Source: Mucilaginibacter aquatilis | GTDB taxonomy: Bacteria > Bacteroidota > Bacteroidia > Sphingobacteriales > Sphingobacteriaceae | NCBI RefSeq assembly: GCF_009755275.1 | Contig: NZ_WQLA01000004.1 | Span: 1-64,000 of the forward strand | Length of the DNA: 64,000 nucleotides | Direction of reading: 5' to 3' | Shown here: positions 1 through 6,989 of the stretch, piece by piece | Layout of the letters: every line of letters starts with the position of its first letter | Position numbering within the stretch: position 1 is the stretch's first letter | Made by a program: the position numbers and the translations under genes | Notes under the pieces: model-generated | Seen by the model: only the letters and a program-made list of their open reading frames with translations | Told to the model about the DNA's origin: nothing | The model's database searches: none

Positions 1-352
1 AATCAGGGGGAAAGGGTGTGTTCTTAATTTGTTGTTGTTTGATAAGTAATAGGCAACTGCTGTACCAGCAGCCGCTAAAAAACAGCAAACGAAGCAAAAA
101 CAGCCCTGATATATACAAAAACACACTTTTTGCATCGTGCCAAAAACACAAAGTAAGCCGCACAGCGGTTAACCTGTGGTTAAGTTTTCCCCAACTTTAC
201 TCAGCTGATGGGGAATTGTGCTTCCACAGGTAATATGTTTTTTAATGCAATGACATCAATTAGTATAACTTAAAAACAAAAATGCCCCTCCATACCGGAG
301 AGGCACTTGTGCAAAGCCTGGGCAGCTTTACACGGCGATCAAAGTTAAAATA
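1..352. other. Intergenic stretch at window edge with nested inverted repeat
   Basis: No convincing gene in this stretch. It holds a small hairpin at 57-71 (CTGCTG/CAGCAG, 3-nt loop), a nested inverted repeat at 173-230 (outer arms CCTGTGG 173-179 and CCACAGG 224-230; inner arms TTCCCC 187-192 and GGGGAA 210-215), and the terminator of the kinase gene at 271-304. A reading frame at 18-233 is low complexity, has no start context and is probably noncoding. Confidence 0.5.
271..304 (-). terminator. Rho-independent terminator of the GAF histidine kinase gene
   Basis: Read on the minus strand, an 8-bp stem (GCCTCTCC/GGAGGGGC with one G-U pair; positions 284-291 and 297-304) with a 5-nt loop is followed by a T-rich tract (271-283). 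It lies 49 nt past the stop codon at 353. Confidence 0.75.
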
Positions 353-1582
353 CTATTTTTTTGAGGCCTGTTGCGGCAAGCTTACAGTAAACGTAGTGCC
401 ATTGCCTGTTTTCGATATCACCTGCAATTGTCCACTCAAACTATCAATAAGGTGTTTAACAAGTGCAAGTCCAAACCCGTATCCTTGTTCACCATGCGTT
501 CCGTTTGTTGATTCGCCTTTACCACTCATTATTTGCTGTATCCGTTCGGGCGTGATACCCACTCCCGAATCCTCAACTTTTATGTGAAGCGTACGACCTT
601 CGTTTACACTATCTAATGATAAATGCGTTTTAACAAATCCTCCCTCAGGCGTAAACTTAATGGCGTTTGAAATTAGATTACCTACAATTTGCAGCAACTT
701 GTTTTTAAAGAATGGGATGTTTTGCGTATCGGCACTTGTATTTACACTAAACGTTACCTTTTTGTTAATTGCTTGAGGGGTGTATAGTTTGAGTAATTTT
801 TCTTTGAATGTTACCTGGTTGAATTCGTCTGAAGCAAGTTTTACTTCATTGGCTGCCTGGATTGATTTAACGCTTAATATTTCATCAGCAAGCTCTAAAA
901 TCGAATGACCGCTTTTTTGGATAAGATGAATAAATTCCAGCACCTCTTCCATTGTGTTTTCGTCACCTTGTTCGCTTATTATACGTGCCAGCCCAATAAT
1001 GCCGCCTAACGGTCCGCGTATATCATGTGCTACCCTGCGCTGATTTTCAGTAACTTCAGATACATGGTTGCGCATGCTTTCGATAACCTTAAGTGCTTTA
1101 AGCCTATTTACAATCTCATCGGCAATTATTTTAAGCATCTCCACCTTTTCGGGCGTAAGGTTATGTAGTTGGGTATCAAGAACGCACAGAGCACCTAAGT
1201 TTATACCATCATCAGCACGAAGCGGAACACCGTAGTAGTAACGTAAATTAGGATCGCTGGTTACGTAGAACTTATTTTTAAAACGATCATCTTCTGAAAG
1301 GTCCTTTACCTCAAATCCATCATTTCCTAAAATTGTATATTGGCAAACAGAATCTTCCCTGCTCATCTGGTCCACATCAAGACCATAGTTTGATACAGTC
1401 CATTGCGTGTAGGTATCAATCAGGTTCACCATTGAAATTTCGGTACCTGCTACTTTAGCAGCAAGCTTACTTAAACTTTGTAAATTTTCGTTAAGTGCGG
1501 TATAATCAAGGTCTAAATCGGCCAGGGCTTTCAACCTGTCCATTTCGTTGGCTGGTACGGGAGCTAGTGAAGTTTGCATCAT
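353..1582 (-). CDS. GAF-domain sensor histidine kinase
   Basis: Predicted soluble, cytoplasmic two-component sensor kinase. A GAF domain (about residues 25-165) is followed by a HisKA dimerisation region with the phosphoacceptor in AHDIRGPLGG (H186), an N-box NLISNAIKF (about 302-310) and ATP-lid glycines in DSGVGI (338-343) and GYGFGLALV (367-375), so the catalytic domain is complete. No signal peptide or membrane segment is visible, so it should sense an internal signal. The H-box is HDIRGP rather than the common HELRTP, a Bacteroidota-type variant. It is a single-gene unit: no response regulator is adjacent, and a terminator follows it. The start is one of two tandem ATG codons (1582 or 1579). 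The signal and partner are unknown. Confidence 0.9.
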   Translation of the reverse strand: MMQTSLAPVPANEMDRLKALADLDLDYTALNENLQSLSKLAAKVAGTEISMVNLIDTYTQWTVSNYGLDVDQMSREDSVCQYTILGNDGFEVKDLSEDDRFKNKFYVTSDPNLRYYYGVPLRADDGINLGALCVLDTQLHNLTPEKVEMLKIIADEIVNRLKALKVIESMRNHVSEVTENQRRVAHDIRGPLGGIIGLARIISEQGDENTMEEVLEFIHLIQKSGHSILELADEILSVKSIQAANEVKLASDEFNQVTFKEKLLKLYTPQAINKKVTFSVNTSADTQNIPFFKNKLLQIVGNLISNAIKFTPEGGFVKTHLSLDSVNEGRTLHIKVEDSGVGITPERIQQIMSGKGESTNGTHGEQGYGFGLALVKHLIDSLSGQLQVISKTGNGTTFTVSLPQQASKK

Positions 1583-1603
1583 AATATTTTAAATTAATAG
1601 GGG

Positions 1604-1625
1604 AATATTATTGGGGAATAATATT
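1604..1625. repeat. AT-rich inverted repeat upstream of the GAF kinase
   Basis: Arms AATATTAT (1604-1611) and ATAATATT (1618-1625) flank TGGGGA. The sequence GGGGAATA also occurs twice in direct orientation here, near 1600 and 1613. It lies about 20-45 nt upstream of the kinase start, in the divergent gap with yjbQ, so it could be an operator, but AT-rich inverted repeats arise easily by chance. Confidence 0.3.
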
Positions 1626-1727
1626 AATACCTTTTACTTAAATCTTAAAAAAAATGTTATAGTTAAAGGAATATTTTTTTGATGCGGTTATAAAATCCCC
1701 TATACTTAATAAACATCTTTTATCTAT

Positions 1728-2150
1728 ATGAAAATATTTCAGCAAAGCATCCGTCTGCAACCAAAACAACGTGGTTTTCACTTAATTACTAAAGAGGTAA
1801 TTCAGAATTTTCCGCAATTGAAGCAGATACACACTGGCATTTGCCAGGTTTTCATACAACATACATCTGCATCGTTAACCATAAATGAAAACGCCGACCC
1901 AACCGTAAGGCATGATTTTGAAACATTCTTTAATAAAGCTGTCCCTGAAAACGACCCTGATTACCTGCACAAAGATGAGGGACCGGACGATATGCCGGCA
2001 CACTTAAAGGCGGCCATGCTTGGCAATTCAGTAATGATACCGGTAAGTGATGGAAGATTAGCGTTAGGAACGTGGCAAGGTATCTATTTATGCGAGCACC
2101 GGGATTACGGCGGATCGAGGAATATTTTAATTACAGCCTGGGGAGAATGA
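1728..2150 (+). CDS. yjbQ: YjbQ family protein (UPF0047)
   Basis: A 140-residue single-domain protein of the YjbQ/UPF0047 family, a small beta-rich fold that forms trimers. Some members have weak thiamine-phosphate synthase activity, but the physiological role is unsettled. The family signature is clear: FIQHTSASLTINENADP (about 44-60), then HDFE, a DDMPAHLKAA segment and a C-terminal GTWQGIYLCEHRD with conserved histidines and acidic residues that bind metal. Length is normal for the family. It is transcribed alone, divergent from the kinase and convergent with the DUF6089 gene. Confidence 0.9.
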   Translation: MKIFQQSIRLQPKQRGFHLITKEVIQNFPQLKQIHTGICQVFIQHTSASLTINENADPTVRHDFETFFNKAVPENDPDYLHKDEGPDDMPAHLKAAMLGNSVMIPVSDGRLALGTWQGIYLCEHRDYGGSRNILITAWGE

Positions 2151-2286
2151 TTGCCTATGTCTGTTTAGTGCTTGATTGGTATATAAAGGGTTCACAACGT
2201 GGTATAGCCCAAATTAATCAAGTTTAAACTTATAGATCTTCAAAAGCGAAAACAAAGCACTTAAACGATTTTAGCATCTTACTCAA

Positions 2287-3072
2287 TTAGTAATAACACT
2301 TTTGACTTAGGAATGTATAAGACAGGCTGATTTGAAAAAACATGTAAGTATCATGCTTACGGGTATCGCCTCTTTGGGTGCCTGCATCACCTATATAAAT
2401 ACCGTTACGTTCTCCTGAGCGATCACTTAGCGCACGGGCAATAGGATCTGTAAATGATGATTTTGGAGCATATAGGCCGCTTACGTCGTCAAGGCGATCG
2501 GTATAAGCGGTGCGGTAACCTACTTCGCCGGTAAGACTCAACTTGCCAAGAATATTATACTTCACTCCCGCGCCAAACGGTACGGCAAGGGTACTGTTTT
2601 TATAAGGTACGCGTTGCTGCTCAGTGCGCAATGAACGCAGTTCGTAGCTTTGTCCATTGTAATTTGCTTGAGGGTTATAATTTGCACTTGCCAACCCTAA
2701 AAATATGTAGGGCGTAAAACTATTATAGCCTGCACCGGGAAGGTATTCCATAAAGTTTAACTCACCAATAAGAGCCACCTCGGTTAATGGTGTAAAAAAA
2801 CTCAGGTTGCGGTCGCGTTGTTGTTTAAAGCGCGATGTGCTATCTGCACCTTCTATCTGTGCTTTAGTGATACTTAATCGGGCTGCAGCATAACCGCTAA
2901 AATTGTAACGGGCAAATAAGCCGGCAGCTACACCGCTAACTTGTAAAGGGTTGCGTTGATTTAAATCGCCCATATACCCTGAGCCACCTGCCAATACACC
3001 AAACTCCCATTTTTGGGCCCGGGCTGTTGTAAAACAGATAAACAACAGAATTATGGTGAGCAAACGCGGCAT
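2287..3072 (-). CDS. DUF6089-type outer membrane beta-barrel protein
   Basis: Exported protein of about 261 residues. I chose the start at 3072 (MPRLLTIILLF...) because it opens with a signal peptide ending TARAQ and leaves 8 nt after nadK; an in-frame ATG at 3108 would overlap nadK and bury the signal peptide. The mature part alternates aromatic and polar residues as in beta-barrels (VAAGLFARYNFSGYAAARL, FMFFQISLSYTFL-like last strand), with the glycine-rich opening GVLAGGSGYMGDLN typical of DUF6089 proteins. It is last in the hydrolase-CBS-nadK cluster. In related genomes this gene is often followed by undecaprenyl synthase and bamA, which is not so here (from memory). Function unknown; probably an outer membrane assembly or structural protein. 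Confidence 0.75.
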   Translation of the reverse strand: MPRLLTIILLFICFTTARAQKWEFGVLAGGSGYMGDLNQRNPLQVSGVAAGLFARYNFSGYAAARLSITKAQIEGADSTSRFKQQRDRNLSFFTPLTEVALIGELNFMEYLPGAGYNSFTPYIFLGLASANYNPQANYNGQSYELRSLRTEQQRVPYKNSTLAVPFGAGVKYNILGKLSLTGEVGYRTAYTDRLDDVSGLYAPKSSFTDPIARALSDRSGERNGIYIGDAGTQRGDTRKHDTYMFFQISLSYTFLSQKCYY

Positions 3073-3080
3073 AAACAAAT

Positions 3081-3959
3081 TTAGTAATTGCGGGCGTCTA
3101 ATCCCCATAATAATTTATTGCGCAGGGTAGACAGGTAACTTTCATTGTTAAGCCTTATTAAATTTAAGCGAAAGCCTGCCTTACGGATGTCAAACTTCAT
3201 GCTGGTATCAATTACTGCCGTACGGGAGTCGCAGCTTATTAAATAGTTAGCGCTGCGTGTTTGAACCTCAAACGTTAATGTAATATTATCGGGCAGCACA
3301 ATTGGCCTTACGTTAAGATTGTGAGGAGATACCGGCGTTAACACAATGCTGTCGCTTTGTGGGTAAATGATTGGTCCGCCGCAACTTAATGAATAAGCTG
3401 TGGAGCCAGTAGAGGTAGATATTATAATACCATCGCCCCAGTAAGTGTTGAGAAACTCACCGTTCAAATAAGCATGCATGGTAATCATGGCTGAGTCATC
3501 ACGCTTGTGAATGGTAATATCGTTAAGGGCAAAGTTATCCTTTCCAAAAATCTCAGCTTCTGAACTTATGCAAATCAGCTCGCGGCTGTCTAACGTAAAT
3601 TGCTGATTTACTACCGCATTAATAGCGGCGGCAATATCGTCTTTATTTACGCTAGCCAAAAAGCCAAGCCTGCCAAAGTTTATACCTATAACAGGTATAC
3701 CGCTGTCGCGAATGAGCGTAACCACGTCAAGCATGGTACCATCGCCACCAAGCGTTAAGAATACATCAATAAAACCTTTTAGCTCACTTGTACTATCAAG
3801 CACAGGATAATTCAGATTATCAATTTGATCTTGTAGCGTTGCCTGCAGTTGCGGGTGAATGTATACTTCAACATTATGCTGTGCAAGTACATTAAATACC
3901 TGTTGAATATAAGGTATAACCGTGTCGTTAAACTGGCGGCCGTAAACTGCTATTCTCAT
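3081..3959 (-). CDS. nadK: NAD kinase
   Basis: Phosphorylates NAD+ to NADP+ in the cytoplasm. The 292-residue length is normal. The diagnostic GGDGTML motif is at 71-77, followed by the NDITIHKRDD segment and the glycine-rich GDGIIISTSTGSTAYSLS and GGPII motifs that bind NAD and ATP/polyphosphate. It sits 9 nt after the CBS-ACT gene and 8 nt before the DUF6089 gene, so it is almost certainly co-transcribed with them and with the hydrolase upstream. Confidence 0.97.
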   Translation of the reverse strand: MRIAVYGRQFNDTVIPYIQQVFNVLAQHNVEVYIHPQLQATLQDQIDNLNYPVLDSTSELKGFIDVFLTLGGDGTMLDVVTLIRDSGIPVIGINFGRLGFLASVNKDDIAAAINAVVNQQFTLDSRELICISSEAEIFGKDNFALNDITIHKRDDSAMITMHAYLNGEFLNTYWGDGIIISTSTGSTAYSLSCGGPIIYPQSDSIVLTPVSPHNLNVRPIVLPDNITLTFEVQTRSANYLISCDSRTAVIDTSMKFDIRKAGFRLNLIRLNNESYLSTLRNKLLWGLDARNY

Positions 3960-3968
3960 GGATAGTAA

Positions 3969-4628
3969 TTACATGTTGAGATAATTCATGAACGATTCAT
4001 ACCGGTTCATGGAATCATCATCATCGTCGTTATGATTGAACGTGGCTTTAACGTCATAGCCATACCGCAAAAATGCAGCGTTAATTGAAGAAATATCGGC
4101 TTTGTTTAATTTAAGCGTAACCTCCATACGGGTGGAATCAGGAAAGTTACGTGCGTATGAGCTTAATATTTGCGCATTGTCTGACTCAACAATCTGTGCC
4201 ATTTGCGACATTGAATTCTCGCGGTTACTTACTTCGAGCACAATAATACCGCCCGGTTGTGCTATGGCGGTTATCTCACCAAAATAAGCATTCATGGCAT
4301 ATTGGTTTATTACGCCATCGTACGTTTTATTTGGCCCAAGCACAGGTACAATAGTTAAATTATGCTCATAAAACATCCGCACTGCATCATACACATGCTT
4401 ATCTTCATAAACAAATGTATTCACATGCAACTGCTGTAATGAACTTATGGGCAGGCTATGGTCAGGGTCGGTAATATCAGCTTCGGCCAGCAAGCCAATA
4501 AACAATTGATCATTTACAACAGGCAGGTGCCTAACCTTAAACTCGGCCATACGGTCAATGGCAAGTTGAATGCTGTCGGTTGTGGTAACCGGCGGTATGG
4601 TATTGGCAGCTAACTCTATCGCAAGCAT
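3969..4628 (-). CDS. CBS-domain protein with C-terminal ACT-like domain
   Basis: A 219-residue cytoplasmic protein with two CBS motifs (about 1-60 and 68-125) forming one Bateman module, which usually binds adenine nucleotides. The C-terminal part (about 128-200; IIVLEVSNRENSMSQMAQIV onward) reads like an ACT domain, a small-ligand regulatory fold. There is no enzyme domain, so it is probably a regulatory sensor. It lies 4 nt after the hydrolase and 9 nt before nadK; an NADP- or ATP-sensing role beside NAD kinase is an inference from context. The tail NHNDDDDDSMNRYESFM is very acidic. Confidence 0.8.
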   Translation of the reverse strand: MLAIELAANTIPPVTTTDSIQLAIDRMAEFKVRHLPVVNDQLFIGLLAEADITDPDHSLPISSLQQLHVNTFVYEDKHVYDAVRMFYEHNLTIVPVLGPNKTYDGVINQYAMNAYFGEITAIAQPGGIIVLEVSNRENSMSQMAQIVESDNAQILSSYARNFPDSTRMEVTLKLNKADISSINAAFLRYGYDVKATFNHNDDDDDSMNRYESFMNYLNM

Positions 4629-4632
4629 AATG

Positions 4633-5400
4633 TTAAGCTTTTTGTTTCAGTTCGTTTAAATACTCCCTCAGTTTTTTGTTAAACTCGTCAGGGCGTTCCA
4701 TCATCGGTGCGTGGCCGCATTTATCAATCCAGTATAATTTTGAATCAGGTAGTAACTGGTTAAATTCAACCGCTACTTCCGGGGGCGTAATTTTATCGTC
4801 GCGTCCCCAAATTAATCCTACCGGCATAGTAATTTTGTTTAACTCCTTGGCCATGTTATGCCTTATAGCCGATTTAGCCATAGCCAGCAAACGAACCACC
4901 TTTGAGCGGTCATTTACCAGGATGAACACCTCGTCAACCAAATCTTTGGTTGCAGTAGCCGGATCGTAGAAAGTGTATTCAACTTTTTCCTTTACAAATT
5001 CGTAATTCTCGCGGCGTGGAAACGACCCGCCAAAAGCATTTTCATATAAGCCGGAGCTGCCCGTTAAAACCAGCGACTTAACCCTCTCAGGATGCAGCAC
5101 GCAATATATTAAACCGGCATGGCCACCTAGTGAATTACCAACCAGTACAAAGTCGTTCAAATTCATGTGCTTTACAAAGCGGTGCACATGCTTGGTTAAC
5201 GTTTTAACACCGGTAGTTAACAGCGGTAAATCAAATATTGGCAGTATAGGTATCACTACCCTGTAATCATGCTTAAACTCATCTATAACACCTTCCCAGT
5301 TGCTTAAACCGCCCATTAAACCGTGCAGCAATAACAGCACAGGGCCCTGCCCTTCGTCAATATAAATAAATCCCTTTTCTTCTTTAAGCACGTATTTCAT
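4633..5400 (-). CDS. Alpha/beta-fold hydrolase
   Basis: A 255-residue alpha/beta hydrolase. The oxyanion-hole region LLLLHGLMGG (22-31), nucleophile elbow VGNSLGGHAG (Ser90), acid in WGRDDKITP (about 206) and catalytic histidine in KCGHAPMMERP (about 231) form a complete triad. No signal peptide, so cytoplasmic. The substrate cannot be told from sequence; related proteins include esterases and C-C hydrolases. It is first in the cluster with the CBS-ACT protein, nadK and the DUF6089 gene. Confidence 0.9.
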   Translation of the reverse strand: MKYVLKEEKGFIYIDEGQGPVLLLLHGLMGGLSNWEGVIDEFKHDYRVVIPILPIFDLPLLTTGVKTLTKHVHRFVKHMNLNDFVLVGNSLGGHAGLIYCVLHPERVKSLVLTGSSGLYENAFGGSFPRRENYEFVKEKVEYTFYDPATATKDLVDEVFILVNDRSKVVRLLAMAKSAIRHNMAKELNKITMPVGLIWGRDDKITPPEVAVEFNQLLPDSKLYWIDKCGHAPMMERPDEFNKKLREYLNELKQKA

Positions 5401-5525
5401 ACAATTCAGAGCAGTATAAGCTGTAGTTTTTCGTTACGACCAACTTGTTTATATTTTAAACAGCGGTAACAAGGTTGTAAAGTTAGTTTAATTTGAAACG
5501 TTGCTTCAATACTAAACAAATTAAA

Positions 5526-5975
5526 TTAAGCAAGCAATTGTTTCACCACTTCAGATATTGTTTTGCCATCGGCTTTGCCGGCAAGCTCCTTGTTAGCAGC
5601 ACCCATTACCTTACCCATGTCTTTGACCGAGATAGCACCTACCCTGCTAATCAAATCTTTCAAAAAAGCTTCAACTTCGTCGCGGCTCATTTGCTTTGGT
5701 AAGTAAGCTTCAATGACGTCCATTTCTTCCTTTTCCACCTGATATAAGTCGGGACGGTTTTGTGCCTGGTAAATATCAGCCGATTCCTTACGTTGCTTCA
5801 CCAACTTTTGCAGTACCTTAATTTCGACCTCTTCAGTTATATCTTCTGAGGCCCCTTTTTCGGTTTTAGCTAACAAAAGAGCCGACTTAATTGCACGCAA
5901 TCCGCGCAGCTTAGCTTCGTTTTTGGCAAGCATAGCTTGCTTTATATCCTGGTTAATGGTTGTTTCGAGTGACAT
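5526..5975 (-). CDS. GatB/YqeY domain-containing protein
   Basis: A 149-residue YqeY-family protein related to the tail domain of the GatB subunit of Asp/Glu-tRNA amidotransferase. The family core is visible: INQDIKQAMLAKNEAKLRGL at the N-terminus, ESADIYQAQNRPDL, then EEMDVIEAYLPKQMS and a C-terminal MGKVMGAANKELAGKADGK. I placed the start at 5975 (MSLETTINQD), since family members begin there; a longer frame to 6047 adds an unrelated 24-residue extension. Probably tRNA- or translation-linked, but the function is not established. Single-gene unit on the minus strand. Confidence 0.9.
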   Translation of the reverse strand: MSLETTINQDIKQAMLAKNEAKLRGLRAIKSALLLAKTEKGASEDITEEVEIKVLQKLVKQRKESADIYQAQNRPDLYQVEKEEMDVIEAYLPKQMSRDEVEAFLKDLISRVGAISVKDMGKVMGAANKELAGKADGKTISEVVKQLLA

Positions 5976-6071
5976 TTTTCTTTTAATTGTATTGTTATAA
6001 GTTAGCTTAGTTAAGTAACTGATTAAGAATTGATCACAGTAACACAATCAATCAACTGCTTAATTATTCAC

Positions 6072-6830
6072 TTATGCACGATGTATCATAGTTCCGGTAG
6101 CCTGGGCGGTAGGCATCAGCACCAAATCATTAATATTTACATGCGCCGGACGCGATGCCACGTACCAAATGGTTTCAGCTACGTCCTGTGCACTAAGCGG
6201 TGTAAAACCTTCGTATACCTTTTTAGCCCGCTCTTTATCACCTTTAAAGCGCACTTCCGAAAATTCGGTTTCTACGGCTCCGGGGTGAATTGCGGTTACT
6301 TTGATACCATGCTGCAGTAAGTCCATGCGCATGCCTTTGCTAAGCGCATCAACTGCCGATTTAGTTGCACAATACACGTTTCCGTTTGTATAGGTGTCTT
6401 TACCAGCAATTGAACCAAGATTAATGATGTGCCCTTTTTTATTGCCAATCATCCAGTTAGCTACCAATTTGCTTACATACAGCAGGCCTTTTAAATTGGT
6501 ATCAATCATAGTGTCCCAATCATCATAGCTTCCGTTTTGCAAAGGATCAAGCCCCTGGCTTAGGCCTGCGTTGTTAATGAGAACATCTACCTGCTTAAAA
6601 TCACCAGGCAGGGTATCTAAATGATGTAAAACCTGTTCGCGGTTACGAACGTCAAACGCAGCAACGGCTATACGCACGTTGTAGGTTGTGTTGAGCTGCT
6701 GCGCAAGCGCATCCAGCCTTTCTTGCCTACGACCTGTTAAGATCAAATCATACCCTTCGCGGGCAAACAGATGAGCACAGGCCTCGCCAATACCGGCGGT
6801 AGCTCCTGTTATTAATGCAATTTTAGCCAT
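6072..6830 (-). CDS. SDR-family NAD(P)-dependent oxidoreductase
   Basis: Classical short-chain dehydrogenase of 252 residues: cofactor loop TGATAGIG (8-15), NNAG (87-90), and catalytic Ser140, Tyr153 and Lys157 (YCATK). GRR after the second strand (33-35) suggests NADP preference. It is closest by motif to the YdfG type that oxidises 3-hydroxy acids or serine, but the substrate is not certain. A -7-like box (TAATTTCG, minus strand, 6850-6857) lies just upstream. Confidence 0.92.
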   Translation of the reverse strand: MAKIALITGATAGIGEACAHLFAREGYDLILTGRRQERLDALAQQLNTTYNVRIAVAAFDVRNREQVLHHLDTLPGDFKQVDVLINNAGLSQGLDPLQNGSYDDWDTMIDTNLKGLLYVSKLVANWMIGNKKGHIINLGSIAGKDTYTNGNVYCATKSAVDALSKGMRMDLLQHGIKVTAIHPGAVETEFSEVRFKGDKERAKKVYEGFTPLSAQDVAETIWYVASRPAHVNINDLVLMPTAQATGTMIHRA

Positions 6831-6849
6831 AGGTATTAAACTATAGGGG

Positions 6850-6857
6850 CGAAATTA
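6850..6857 (-). promoter_or_regulatory. Candidate -7 box for the SDR gene
   Basis: TAATTTCG on the minus strand resembles the Bacteroidota TAnnTTTG -7 element and sits about 20 nt upstream of the SDR start codon (6830). No clear -33 box was identified. Confidence 0.4.
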
Positions 6858-6928
6858 TGTTTTTTAGCCCGAACACCGTATAACTACAATAAATATTTAC
6901 AGCTTGTACATAATGTTATTTAACTTAA

Positions 6929-6965
6929 AAGCCGGAGATAAGGAATGTTCCCTTGTCTCCGGCTT
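6929..6965 (-). terminator. Hairpin downstream of the TonB-receptor-like gene
   Basis: A 10-bp stem, AAGCCGGAGA (6929-6938) and TCTCCGGCTT (6956-6965), follows the stop of the barrel gene (6990) on the minus strand. The T-tract after the hairpin is weak, so termination efficiency is uncertain. Confidence 0.55.
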
Positions 6966-6989
6966 AAATTACTTGGTGATTGCTATGGT

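Noticed and set aside
18-233. 71-residue frame at the window start
   Set aside because: Low-complexity sequence with no recognisable family, no ribosome-binding site and unclear context; treated as noncoding.
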